DNA from: Burkholderiaceae bacterium
GTDB taxonomy: Bacteria > Pseudomonadota > Gammaproteobacteria > Burkholderiales > Burkholderiaceae
Length of the DNA stretch: 11,057 nucleotides
Assembly: GCA_017998575.1 (NCBI GenBank)
Contig: JAGOCV010000119.1
Span: 1 to 11,057 of the forward strand
Direction of reading: 5' to 3'
Shown: positions 1 to 8,213 of the stretch, in pieces
How positions within the stretch are numbered: position 1 is the first letter of the stretch
How the letters are laid out: each line of letters starts with the position of its first letter
The notes under the pieces: model-generated
What the model saw: only the letters and a program-made list of their open reading frames with translations
What the model was told of the DNA's origin: nothing
Database searches by the model: none
Position numbers and translations under genes: made by a program

Positions 1-135
1 GGTGCCCAGGGCGATGGTCACGGGCTTGAGCGGACGGGGCTGGGCCTGCGCGGCCGCAAGGCCCAGTCCGAGGGCGGCCGCAAGGCCGAAGGCGGCCGTC
101 GCGGCGCGGCGGCAGGAGGCGAGGTAGCGAAGCAT
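1..135 (-). CDS. ABC transporter substrate-binding protein, NMT1/ThiY type (partial, N-terminus only)
   Basis: The first 45 codons of a gene that continues beyond the left edge. The start is MLRYLAS, followed by a positively charged stretch, an Ala/Leu/Gly-rich hydrophobic core and a likely signal-peptidase site near AQA (about residues 29-31), so the product should be exported to the periplasm. The mature part begins RPLKPVTIALGT, and these 12 residues are identical to the start of the mature binding protein encoded at 3980-5083, so the two are paralogues. An AGGA ribosome-binding site lies about 8 bases before the ATG. The gene sits 44 bases after the oxygenase stop on the same strand and is probably the last visible gene of the same operon. 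Substrate unknown; it presumably delivers a ligand to the same permease. Confidence 0.82.
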   Translation of the reverse strand, partial: MLRYLASCRRAATAAFGLAAALGLGLAAAQAQPRPLKPVTIALGT

Positions 136-179
136 CGTGGATCCTGGTGGAGCGTGGGGAATCGGGAGGGGCGGTGCGC

Positions 180-1190
180 TCAGGCGTCGGCCAGTTCGGC
201 CGGCGTGCGGTAGCCCTGCACGGCCTGGAAGCGGTTGACCAGCCAGTCGCCCGATTTCACCGGCGGGTATTGCGGCGGCGTGCCGCCTTCCGGCAGGAAC
301 TGCGGCAGGCAGGCCACGGGCGTGTCGTAGTCGAAATTGAAGAAGGTGGGAATCGAATACCGTTCGCGGCCCGTGCGGTTGGCCACGCGGTGCAGGTTGG
401 ACACGTACTGCCCGTTGGTCCACACCTTGATCAGGTCGCCCAGGTTGATGACCAGCGTGCCGTCGATGTAGGGCGCGCCGACCCACTCGCCGGCACGCGT
501 CTGCAGTTCGAGCCCGCCGATCGGGTCCTGCGCGAGGATGGTGAGGGTGCCGTAGTCGGTATGCGCGGCGGCGCCCAGCTCGAGGTTGGTGGGCGAGGCC
601 TGCGGCGGGTAGTGGTACAGGTTGGTCAGCACCATCGGCTTGCGCGTGTACTGCAGGAAGAAGTCTTCCGGCAACGCCAGCGCCACCGCCACGATGCGCA
701 GCAGCCGCTTGCCCAGCACCAGCGTGTGGTCGAAGTAGCCGGTGGCGGCCTCGCGCAGCCAGGGCTTGTCGTCGGGCCACCGGTTGGGGCCGTGCAGCGG
801 CCGGCCGGCCACGACGTCCGGGTCGTCCTGCGGCAGGTCCAGGCCCATCACGTAGCTTTCCTTGAGGTCGGGCTTGTGTCCGGGGTGGCGCGTCACGCCG
901 TGGGGCATGAAGCCACGGCGGAAGCGTTCGTCGATGCGGTCCTTCATGCGCTCCTGCTGCGGCAATGCGAAGTAGCGCCGGGCCGCCTCGAACACGCCGT
1001 CGATCACCGATTGCGGCACGCCATGGTTCTTCACGTAGAAGAAGCCGGTCTGCGTACACGCCGCCTTGAACTGCGCGGCCAGTGCGTCGATGGGCGCGCC
1101 GGCCAGCCACGGGCCGAGGTCGAGGATGGGCATCTCTTCGGGCGATGCGCGGCGCGGCGCGGCGACCTGGTGTTCTGCGTCGGTGGACAT
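180..1190 (-). CDS. 2-oxoglutarate/Fe(II)-dependent oxygenase, isopenicillin N synthase family
   Basis: A 336-residue soluble oxygenase. The N-terminal DIOX_N-type region begins around MPILDLGPWL (20-29) and includes the TGFFYVKNHGV motif (48-58). The C-terminal double-stranded beta helix carries the iron-binding HxD (H210, D212, in AHTDYGTLTIL), the distal His H267 (SNLHRVAN) and the RxS pair R277/S279 that in this family binds the 2-oxoglutarate carboxylate. The active site therefore looks complete. Length is normal for the family. The frame stays open far upstream, but MSTDAEH is chosen because AGGAAGGA lies a few bases before it and family similarity begins shortly after. It follows the permease by 32 bases, inside an uptake and deaminase operon, so it probably hydroxylates or demethylates the imported compound. 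The substrate cannot be read from sequence; members act on very diverse small molecules. Confidence 0.93.
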   Translation of the reverse strand: MSTDAEHQVAAPRRASPEEMPILDLGPWLAGAPIDALAAQFKAACTQTGFFYVKNHGVPQSVIDGVFEAARRYFALPQQERMKDRIDERFRRGFMPHGVTRHPGHKPDLKESYVMGLDLPQDDPDVVAGRPLHGPNRWPDDKPWLREAATGYFDHTLVLGKRLLRIVAVALALPEDFFLQYTRKPMVLTNLYHYPPQASPTNLELGAAAHTDYGTLTILAQDPIGGLELQTRAGEWVGAPYIDGTLVINLGDLIKVWTNGQYVSNLHRVANRTGRERYSIPTFFNFDYDTPVACLPQFLPEGGTPPQYPPVKSGDWLVNRFQAVQGYRTPAELADA

Positions 1191-1222
1191 GGAATCCTTC
1201 CTGTGTAGGAGTGCGGTGCGCG

Positions 1223-2034
1223 TCAGCCGCCGCGCGCGATGTCGGCGAAGGCGTCGGCCCAGAAGATCACGCGGCGCGCGATCGCCTTCATGACCGCATG
1301 CAGCACGATGCCGATGACCGAGAGCACGATGAGGATGGCGAACATGCCGCCCGCATCCATCGAGAAATTGCGCTGCAGGATCAGGTAGCCCAGCCCCGCC
1401 TGCGCGCCCACGAATTCGCCGACGATGGCGCCGATGACGGCCAGCACGATTCCGATGTCCAGCCCCGCGAACACGTAGGGCAGGGCGTGCGGCAGGCGCA
1501 CCATGCGGAACACGTGCCACGTCGAGGCGGTGAACGCCGTCATCAGGTCGATCTGGTCGCGCGGTGCCGAGCGCAGGCCGACGATGGTGTTGGCCAGCAC
1601 CGGGAAGAACACGATGGTGGCGGTGATCACCACCTTCGATGTGGTGTCGAAGCCGAACCACAGCACGAACAGCGGCGCGATGGCCACCTTGGGCACTGTC
1701 TGGAACGCCACCACGTAGGGGTAGAGCACGGCTTCGAGCAGCGCGCTCTGGCCGATCAGCGCGCCCAGCACGAAGCCCGCCAGTGCGCCCACGGCGAAGC
1801 CCATGAGGATCTCGTAGAGCGTGACCCACAGGTGCGGCCAGACCTCGCCGGTGGCGAACAGGTCATACACCGCCTTCGCCACGGCGGCCGGGCCGGGGAA
1901 GATGAGGTGCGACACCTTGAAAGCCGTGACCGCGATGTGCCAGCAGGCAATCACGAACACCAGAACGGCCAGGATCAGCACGCGGCGGCGTTGCGGGGTG
2001 AGCCGCCATTCGGCCGAGGTTTCTGCGACAGCGC

Positions 2035-2038
<4 letters not shown>
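1223..2038 (-). CDS. ABC transporter permease (SsuC/TauC/ThiX-like)
   Basis: A 271-residue inner-membrane protein of the BPD_transp_1 family. After a short cytoplasmic tail with the basic stretch PQRRR (15-19) there are about six hydrophobic segments, near residues 19-38, 73-95, 104-125, 137-155, 190-210 and 232-250. The cytoplasmic EAA-type loop that docks on the ATPase is visible around 166-196 (TAFTASTWHVFRMVRLPHAL, then the conserved G192). The layout is that of permeases for nitrate, sulfonate, taurine and pyrimidine-precursor importers, which usually work as homodimers. Its ATG overlaps the stop codon of the ATPase (ATGA at 2035-2038), indicating translational coupling and a fixed partnership. 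It should pair with the ATPase at 2035-2856 and the binding proteins at 3980-5083 and 1-135. Confidence 0.93.
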
Positions 2039-2856
<818 letters not shown>

Positions 2857-2864
2857 CGCGGGCC

Positions 2865-3890
2865 CTAGCTGGTCGTCGTGGCCGTTTGGGCGACCCAGGC
2901 ATCGATGGCGGCCAGGCTGGCGCGGCGCTGCGCGTCGGGGATGAAGGCAGCCTCGAAGCTGTTGCGCGCCAGTTGCACGAGATCGTCGCGGCCCAGGCCC
3001 AGCGCCTCCTCGCACGCGAGGTAGTTGTCGTTGACGTAGCCGCCGAAATACGACGGGTCGTCCGAATTGACGGTGACGCACAGGCCCGCGTCGAGCAGGC
3101 GCTTGAGCGGATGCGCGGCGACCGTGTCCACCACCCGCAGCTTGAGGTTGGAGAGCGGGCACATGGTCAGCGGCACGCGGCTGGCGGCGAGCTCGGCCAT
3201 CAGCGCGGGGTCGTCGATGCAGGCGTTGCCATGGTCCAGACGCTGCACCTGCAGCACTTCGACCGACTCGCGCACGTAGGCGGCCGGGCCTTCCTCGCCC
3301 GCATGCGCGACGACCTTGAAGCCCAACGCGCGGCAGCGTGCGAAGAACGCGGCGAACTTGCCCGGCGGATTGCCCACCTCGGCGCCGCCGAGACCGAAGC
3401 CCAGCAGGCGGCCGTACCAGGGCTCCAGGTCGGCGAGCATGGCCAGGCCTTCCTCCTCGCTGCGGTGGCGCTGCGCCACGGCGATCAGGCCCGAGGTGAT
3501 GCCGTCCTCGGCGCGGGCGGCCTCCATCGCGCCCAGCACGCCTTCCATCACCGTGGCCAGCGGCACGCCGCGGCTCGTGTGGCCCTGCGGGCCCAGGAAG
3601 AGTTCGGCATGCAGCACGCGGTCGGCGTGCGCGCGGCGCAGGTAATCGCGCGTGACGTCGAAGAAGTCCTCGGCCGTGACCAGCACGCGGCAGCCGTCGT
3701 AGTACAGGTCGAGAAAGTCCTGCAGGTCGTCGAACTGGTAGGCCGCGCGCAGTTCGTCCTCGGTCTGCCAGCGGATGGCGACGCCGTTGCGGCGCGCCAG
3801 CCGGATGAACAGGTCGGGCTCGATCGAGCCCTCGATGTGCATGTGCAGCTCGGCCTTGGGCAGGCCGGCGATGAAGTCGCGCACGTTCAT
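2865..3890 (-). CDS. Adenosine/adenine deaminase family protein, probably adenine deaminase
   Basis: A 341-residue metal-dependent hydrolase of the adenosine deaminase superfamily. Zinc ligands are visible: H16 and H18 (ELHMHIEG), H196 (AHAGEEG) and an Asp of NSDDP (277-278). E199 is the expected proton donor and H220 (RLDHG) the catalytic His. The first motif reads HxHIEGSIEPD rather than the HxHLDG of true adenosine deaminases. Together with LPKAELH and DDPSYFGGYVNDNY this matches the adenine deaminase branch (Pseudomonas PA0148 type, yeast Aah1), which converts adenine to hypoxanthine and ammonia. The same branch is related to enzymes acting on N6-substituted adenines, so a modified base is possible. 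It is followed after 8 bases by the ABC ATPase. The superfamily is certain; the exact substrate is inferred. Confidence 0.88.
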   Translation of the reverse strand: MNVRDFIAGLPKAELHMHIEGSIEPDLFIRLARRNGVAIRWQTEDELRAAYQFDDLQDFLDLYYDGCRVLVTAEDFFDVTRDYLRRAHADRVLHAELFLGPQGHTSRGVPLATVMEGVLGAMEAARAEDGITSGLIAVAQRHRSEEEGLAMLADLEPWYGRLLGFGLGGAEVGNPPGKFAAFFARCRALGFKVVAHAGEEGPAAYVRESVEVLQVQRLDHGNACIDDPALMAELAASRVPLTMCPLSNLKLRVVDTVAAHPLKRLLDAGLCVTVNSDDPSYFGGYVNDNYLACEEALGLGRDDLVQLARNSFEAAFIPDAQRRASLAAIDAWVAQTATTTS

Positions 3891-3925
3891 CTCAGTGGCG
3901 CCCGGCCGCCCGAAGGCACTGAGGC

Positions 3926-3959
3926 GCCCCCTCGGGGGGCAGCGGACCGCGCGAAGCGG
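3926..3959. repeat. GC-rich double hairpin in operon, REP-like
   Basis: Two adjacent inverted repeats lie in the 89-base gap between the binding-protein stop and the deaminase start. The first is a perfect 6-bp stem, GCCCCC at 3926-3931 and GGGGGC at 3935-3940, with loop TCG. The second is CCGC at 3947-3950 and GCGG at 3956-3959 with a 5-base loop. There is no T-tract on either strand, so it is not a standard terminator. The block, with its trailing GAAGCGTGGGGG, resembles from memory dispersed intergenic repeats of Comamonadaceae. In the transcript it could stabilise the upstream binding-protein mRNA or reduce read-through. Confidence 0.6.
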
Positions 3960-3979
3960 GGAAGCGTGGGGGTTTCATG

Positions 3980-5083
3980 TCAGAGGCCCTTGCAGGCCCG
4001 CGCGTCGGCGATGACGGCGTTGCGGTCGAACTTGTTGATCGCCTCGACGAAGCCGGGCTTCAAGTACAGCATCGACTCGATCGGCAGCGTGCGCTTGATC
4101 ATGCCGTCCTTGAGCATGAAGTCCTGCATGCGGCCGTAGGCTGCCGGGTCCATCGCGCCGATCAGCTTGCCGCCGTTCATGGCGTGGGCCGAAGCCATGG
4201 TGGACAGCTGCGTCTGCAGCAGCGCGAGGTCCCACTTGACCAGCGTGGCCTCGTCGGCGCCCGTGGGCTTGGTGCTGGGGAAGTTCTTCCAGTGGATCTG
4301 GCGCGCGCAATCGGGGTTGGTCTGCGCGTAGAGCGTGGCCTTGGCCGCGCCGCGCGAGATGGCCTCGACCATGGCCGGATCGGCGTCGATGGTCTTCTGC
4401 ATGGTGCCGAAGGTGAAGTCGGGCAGCTGGCGCCAGGCCGGATCGAAGATCACGCGCATCTTGGTGCCGGCGTTCTCGAAGCCGGTGAGGGCCGAGCCCC
4501 AGAACATCAGGGCCTGCACGCGGTCGCTCTTGAGGGCTTCGAGCGCAGGCGCGCCGGCGCCGGTGGCGATGATCTGCACGTCCTTGTCCGGATCGATGCC
4601 GTTGGCGCGCAGGTAGCCCTTGAGCAGCGGCATGCCGCCCGTGCCCAGGCTGAAGATGCCGATCTTCTTGCCCTTGAGGTCGGCAACGGTCTTGATGGCG
4701 CTGCCCTCGGGCACGCCCAGGCCCCAGTCGATCACGCCGGTGCCCATGAGGCCGCGCACGGCAACGTTGTTCTCGGTGTTGGCCTGGATCAGGCCGGTGG
4801 AGTTGAGCTGCGCGAAGTCGACGCCGCCGGCCACCATCTGCTGGATGCCCTGCAGCGAACCGCCGGTCGTCACGATCTTGACGTCGTAGCCCTCGTCCTT
4901 CCAGTAGCCCAGCGCGATCGGCAGCGTGAGCCACGGGTACGTCACGTTGACCACCTGGGTGCCCAGGGCAATGGTGACGGGCTTGAGGGGTCTGGCCTGC
5001 GCCAGGGCGGCAGAGGCGACGAGGCCGAGCGCGGCGAAGCCGGCAGCGGCACGGGCGAATCGGTGGGCGAGGAAGCGGGTCAT
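3980..5083 (-). CDS. ABC transporter substrate-binding protein, NMT1/ThiY type
   Basis: A 367-residue periplasmic binding protein and probable first gene of the operon. The signal peptide is clear: MTRFLAHRFAR, a hydrophobic stretch, then ALA before Q29. The mature domain has the NMT1/SsuA-like pattern: TLPIALGYWKDEGYDVKIV (53-71), GGSLQGIQQMVAGGVDFAQ (74-92), VADLKGKKIGIFSLGTGG (133-150) and LEALKSDRVQALMFW (181-195). Family ligands include pyrimidine precursors, sulfonates and other small molecules. The start at MTRF is preferred over an in-frame ATG 33 bases upstream because AAGGA precedes it at good spacing and the signal peptide starts correctly. It shares the mature N-terminal RPLKPVTIALGT with the partial gene at 1-135. 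It should feed the permease and ATPase at 1223-2856. The ligand is probably linked to the purine-like chemistry of the operon, which is inference. Confidence 0.93.
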   Translation of the reverse strand: MTRFLAHRFARAAAGFAALGLVASAALAQARPLKPVTIALGTQVVNVTYPWLTLPIALGYWKDEGYDVKIVTTGGSLQGIQQMVAGGVDFAQLNSTGLIQANTENNVAVRGLMGTGVIDWGLGVPEGSAIKTVADLKGKKIGIFSLGTGGMPLLKGYLRANGIDPDKDVQIIATGAGAPALEALKSDRVQALMFWGSALTGFENAGTKMRVIFDPAWRQLPDFTFGTMQKTIDADPAMVEAISRGAAKATLYAQTNPDCARQIHWKNFPSTKPTGADEATLVKWDLALLQTQLSTMASAHAMNGGKLIGAMDPAAYGRMQDFMLKDGMIKRTLPIESMLYLKPGFVEAINKFDRNAVIADARACKGL

Positions 5084-5395
5084 GGGGCGTCCTTGAGAGA
5101 GGTCAAGTGAGGTCACGGCCGCCGCAGGTTACCCCCGATGAATGCATTGTGGGGGATCAATATTCAGCGATGAAGCATCGAATTTATAGAGCGTTTTCAG
5201 GGGCCGTTTTGCGCCAATCCTGCGCATGGACGGTGCAGCGTGCGCCAATTGCGGGAGGCGGCGGGCGCGGGTTGATCCACAGGCGGAACGGGAGTTTCGT
5301 GCGCCCTTTGCTGGTGCAAGCCAACCTGGCCGCACGCTGGGGTTATTGCGGGGTTCCGCACCGAAGGTGGCCGCGGGCAGCCACACACACCAGCG
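5084..5395 (-). promoter_or_regulatory. Upstream region of the transporter/deaminase operon
   Basis: About 310 bases without a convincing gene, between the operon start and the fasciclin terminator. The part nearest the operon is AT-richer than its surroundings. It contains TTTATA at 5183-5188, which reads TATAAA on the minus strand, without a good -35 at normal spacing. The palindrome AATGCATT (5141-5148) is flanked by CCCCC (5132-5136) and GGGGG (5151-5155) and is a candidate operator. Several short open frames here have no recognisable similarity or ribosome-binding site. The part beyond about 5220 is featureless GC-rich DNA. Confidence 0.4.
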
Positions 5396-5427
5396 AAAAA
5401 AAAGCGCCCGTCGTCTCCGACAGGCGC
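5396..5427 (-). terminator. Intrinsic terminator of the fasciclin gene
   Basis: On the minus strand this reads a 10-pair stem (GCGCC, a T-G wobble, GTCG; then CGAC, GGCGC) with loop GAGA, followed directly by eight T residues. It begins about 25 bases after the TAA of the fasciclin gene. The plus strand has no T-tract, so it acts in one direction and insulates the downstream operon from fasciclin transcription. Confidence 0.93.
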
Positions 5428-5452
5428 CAGGGGATCGGTGACTTGCGCGCGA

Positions 5453-6010
5453 TTACTTGGGCAGCAGCACCTTGTCGACCACGTGAATCACGCCGTTGGA
5501 CTGATAGACATCAGCCGTGGTGACCGTGGCCATGCCGCCGTTCTCATCCGTCACGGTGACCTTGCCGCCCGCCGCCTTCGCCATCAGCGTGCCGCCGGCG
5601 ACGGTCTTGATCGAGGCCATGCCATTGCCGTCCTTGATCATCTTCGTGATGGCGGCAGCGTCCCACTTGCCGGGCACGACGTGGTAGGTCAGCACGGTGG
5701 TGAGCTTGGCCTTGTTCTCGGGCTTGAGCAGGGTGTCGACGGTGCCGGCGGGCAGTGCCGCGAAGGCGGCATTGGTGGGCGCGAAGACGGTGAACGGTCC
5801 CGGGCCCTTGAGCGTGTCGACCAGGCCTGCGGCCTTCACGGCCGCCACGAGCGTGGTGTGGTCCTTGGAGTTGACGGCGTTGTCGATGATGTCCTTGGTG
5901 GGCAGCATCGGCGCGCCACCCACCATGACTTGCGCCATGGATGAAGCGGCGCCCGCCGAGAGGGCGACGGCGAGGGTGATGGAAGCGACGCGGTGGAACC
6001 TGTGTTGCAT
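5453..6010 (-). CDS. Secreted fasciclin (FAS1) domain protein
   Basis: A 185-residue exported protein. A signal peptide ([20 protein letters not shown]) ends near SMA at 24-26. It is followed by one FAS1 domain covering about 39-183. The conserved H1 motif is [15 protein letters not shown] (73-87), the central YH is at 109-110 and the C-terminal H2 motif is [12 protein letters not shown] (173-184). Single-domain FAS1 proteins of this size are common in the periplasm or cell surface of proteobacteria and are linked to adhesion or protein and ligand binding; the precise role here is unknown. AGGAG lies 7 bases before the ATG. A strong terminator follows, so it is monocistronic. It has no obvious link to its neighbours. 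Confidence 0.94.
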   Translation of the reverse strand: MQHRFHRVASITLAVALSAGAASSMAQVMVGGAPMLPTKDIIDNAVNSKDHTTLVAAVKAAGLVDTLKGPGPFTVFAPTNAAFAALPAGTVDTLLKPENKAKLTTVLTYHVVPGKWDAAAITKMIKDGNGMASIKTVAGGTLMAKAAGGKVTVTDENGGMATVTTADVYQSNGVIHVVDKVLLPK

Positions 6011-6116
6011 GGAAGTCTCCTGAGGGTGTCAGCGGCACGGGGATGCGCGCCAGCTGCCCTCATGTACGCACCACGGTCGCCGGCTGGATCTGCGCGTCGG
6101 CGCGACACACGAAGTG

Positions 6117-7049
6117 TTACGTGTGCCGGGCTCCGGCACGCTTGACGGCAGCTGGCGACTTCACGGCGGCGGACTGGCGGGCGAGCTCGATGAAAGCGCG
6201 CAGGTAGTCGATGCCGGTGTCCGATTCGCGTGCGCCCAGGAAGATCTGCTTGGCGATGCCACGCGCGCCCAGTCGCACGGGCACCACGTCCATCCTGGCG
6301 GCGTACTTATCGACCAGCCAGCGTGGCAGCGCGGCCACACCGCGGCCGCTGGCCACCATCTGAACCATGATGTCCGTGGTTTCGATGGCCTTGTGTCGCC
6401 GGGGCGTGATGCCGGCCGGCAACAGGAACTGGTTGTAGATGTCCAGGCGCTCGATGTCGACCGGATAGCTGATCAGCACTTCGTCGCCCAGTTGCCGGGG
6501 CTTCACGTAGGCCGCCGAGGCCAGGGCGTGGCTGCGGGCCACGACCAGCACCTGCTCGTAGTCGAACACGGGCTCGAATTTCAGCCCCGGCTTGTCCAGC
6601 GGGTCGGGCGTGACCAGCAGGTCGATTTCGTAGCCGAAGAGCGCACCGATCCCGCCGAACTGGAACTTCTGCTTCACGTCCACGTCCACGTCGGGCCATG
6701 CGGCGAGGTAGGGCGCCACCACCTTGAGCAGCCACTGGTAGCAGGGATGGCATTCCATGCCGATGCGCAAGGCGCCGCGCTCGCCCTGCGCGAACTGCGC
6801 CAGGCGCTCTTCGGCCAGGTCCAGCTGCGGCAGCACGCGGTTGGCCACCGCCAGCAGGTACTGGCCGGCCTGCGTGAGGCGCAGGCTGCGGCCCTCGCGC
6901 AGCCAGATGTCGGTGCCCAGTTGCTGCTCGAGCTTGCGGATGCTGTGGCTCAGGGCCGACTGGGTGAGATGGAGCACGCCGGCAGCGGCCGTCAACGAAC
7001 CCTGCTGCTCGACCTGACGAATGATGTTGAGGTGCAGGCGCTCCAGCAT
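6117..7049 (-). CDS. metR: LysR-type regulator MetR
   Basis: A 310-residue LysR-family regulator. The N-terminal winged helix-turn-helix spans about 3-60 (GSLTAAAGVLHLTQSALSHS at 17-36) and is followed by a linker helix. The effector domain has the MetR hallmarks MECHPCYQWL (98-107), VFDYEQVLVVARSHALA (161-177), ISYPVDIERLDIY (193-205) and VQMVASGRGVAALPRW (229-244), each close to Escherichia coli MetR. MetR uses homocysteine as co-inducer and controls methionine synthase genes. The gene diverges from the mesX-mesD pair, 75 bases away from the chosen mesX start, which fits local control of methionine synthesis and likely autoregulation. No clear Shine-Dalgarno precedes the ATG, so translation may be weak or the message nearly leaderless. 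The basic, Ala-rich tail after about 292 is lineage-specific. Confidence 0.9.
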   Translation of the reverse strand: MLERLHLNIIRQVEQQGSLTAAAGVLHLTQSALSHSIRKLEQQLGTDIWLREGRSLRLTQAGQYLLAVANRVLPQLDLAEERLAQFAQGERGALRIGMECHPCYQWLLKVVAPYLAAWPDVDVDVKQKFQFGGIGALFGYEIDLLVTPDPLDKPGLKFEPVFDYEQVLVVARSHALASAAYVKPRQLGDEVLISYPVDIERLDIYNQFLLPAGITPRRHKAIETTDIMVQMVASGRGVAALPRWLVDKYAARMDVVPVRLGARGIAKQIFLGARESDTGIDYLRAFIELARQSAAVKSPAAVKRAGARHT

Positions 7050-7053
7050 TCAA

Positions 7054-7066
7054 TGATCGCTGTTCA
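7054..7066. promoter_or_regulatory. Candidate MetR operator 1
   Basis: TGATCGCTGTTCA matches the Escherichia coli MetR consensus TGAA-N5-TTCA at seven of eight fixed positions. It sits just upstream of the metR start codon, in the shared divergent promoter region. The related string TGATCGATGAA occurs on the minus strand at 7105-7095. The motif is short, so chance occurrence is possible. Confidence 0.5.
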
Positions 7067-7072
7067 TGGATG

Positions 7073-7099
7073 GATGAGATAAAGCCATTTTACTTCATC
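7073..7099. promoter_or_regulatory. Candidate operator 2 between metR and mesX
   Basis: An imperfect inverted repeat: GATGAGATAAA (7073-7083) and TTTACTTCATC (7089-7099), 9 of 11 positions complementary, with a 5-base spacer. It is AT-rich and lies midway between the two divergent starts, where a LysR-type regulator would be expected to bind. It contains the half-site TTCA used by MetR. Confidence 0.5.
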
Positions 7100-7124
7100 G
7101 ATCATCGTGCATAGCATTGGCGCC

Positions 7125-8159
7125 ATGCACCCATCCACCCACGCCTGCGCGTCCCTTGCCCCCGATCTGGCGGACGGAATCGGCGAGCCGGTCTTCCACG
7201 TGGCGAGCATCCGCTTCGACGAAAACTACCGGCCCGCAGACGGCACCCGCATCACCACCAACTTTGCCAACCTGGCCCGGGGCGCGAGCCGGCAGCAGAA
7301 CCTGCGCAACACGCTGAGGATGATCGACAACCGCTTCAATGACCTGGCGCACTGGGACAATCCGGCCGGCGATCGCTATGCGGTCGAACTGGAAATCGTC
7401 TCGGTGGGGATGACGCTCGGCCCCCGCAGCAGCGACGAGGCGTTCCCCCTGATCGAGATGCTCAAGACCCGCATCCTCGACCGGAGAGACGGCAGGCGCA
7501 TCGACGGCATCGCGGGGAACAACTTTTCCTCCTACGTGCGCGATTACGACTTCAGCGTCCTCCTGCCGGGCTACAACGCCGGCCGTGCGGAGTTCGGCGT
7601 GCCGGACGATTTTGGCGACCTGCACGGAAAGCTGTTCAGGCAGTTCGCCCATTCACGCGCGTACAGGGCGCACTTCCGCAAGCCCCCCGTCATCTGCATC
7701 AGCGCATCCACCGGCAAGACCTATGAGCGCACGGGCAATCAGCACCCGGTGCTGGGCGTGGAGTATCGACAGAATGAAACCTCATCGACCGACCGCTACT
7801 TCGCGAAGATGGGCCTGCAGGTGCGCTTCTTCATGCCGCCCAATGGCGTCGCGCCGCTGGCTTTCTACTTCGAGGGCGACCTGCCGGGCGACTACACCGA
7901 TCTCGAACTGATCGGCACCATCAGCACGATGGAGACCTTCCAGAAGATCTACCGGCCCGAGATCTACAACGCCAATGCGGCCGCGGCGCGGCTGTATCGG
8001 CCGAGCCTGCAGAACCCGGACTACTCGCTGACGCAGATCGTCTACGACCGGGAAGAACGCACGCAACTGGCGATGAAGCAGGGAAGATTCGCCGAAGAGC
8101 ACTTCATCAGACCCTACCGGAGCGTGCTCGAACGATGGGCGGCCGGTGTCACCCACTGA
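7125..8159 (+). CDS. mesX: MesX (DUF1852), partner of the MesD methionine synthase
   Basis: A 344-residue protein of family DUF1852. Recognisable conserved stretches are SIRFDENYRP (28-37), TRITTNFANLARG (41-53), MIDNRFNDLAHWDNP (66-80), NNFSSYVRDYDFSVLLPGYN (132-151) and ASTGKTYERTGNQHPVLGVE (194-213). From published work, DUF1852 (MesX) together with oxygen is needed by MesD to make methionine without methyl-folate or cobalamin; its chemistry and the methyl source were not known in that work. ATG at 7125 is chosen; an in-frame GTG at 7107 would add six residues, and neither has a strong ribosome-binding site. Conserved sequence begins only near residue 26, so the first 20-odd residues are variable. 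mesD follows after 54 bases, indicating one transcript, and metR diverges upstream. Confidence 0.92.
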   Translation: MHPSTHACASLAPDLADGIGEPVFHVASIRFDENYRPADGTRITTNFANLARGASRQQNLRNTLRMIDNRFNDLAHWDNPAGDRYAVELEIVSVGMTLGPRSSDEAFPLIEMLKTRILDRRDGRRIDGIAGNNFSSYVRDYDFSVLLPGYNAGRAEFGVPDDFGDLHGKLFRQFAHSRAYRAHFRKPPVICISASTGKTYERTGNQHPVLGVEYRQNETSSTDRYFAKMGLQVRFFMPPNGVAPLAFYFEGDLPGDYTDLELIGTISTMETFQKIYRPEIYNANAAAARLYRPSLQNPDYSLTQIVYDREERTQLAMKQGRFAEEHFIRPYRSVLERWAAGVTH

Positions 8160-8213
8160 GCTGCCGCCTGCATGGGCCCGCGAGCCCGCCCTTATCTGGA
8201 AAGAGACCCACAC

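Noticed and set aside
147..1208. Long plus-strand open frame opposite the oxygenase gene
   Set aside because: The composition is the Arg/His/Val/Gln-rich pattern of a GC-rich antisense frame, with no recognisable domain. The minus strand encodes a complete oxygenase with all catalytic motifs.
3977..5110. Plus-strand open frame of 377 codons opposite the binding protein
   Set aside because: It mirrors the real gene almost exactly and has a biased composition, so it is a shadow frame.
5107..5523. Possible small genes in the gap before the fasciclin gene
   Set aside because: Short frames on both strands have no ribosome-binding site, no hydrophobic or domain pattern, and one reads through the fasciclin terminator.
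6066..6110. Small inverted repeat (CGCG-TCGG-CGCG near 6093-6104) as a terminator of metR
   Set aside because: The stem is only four pairs in GC-rich DNA and has no T-tract, so it is not distinguishable from chance.
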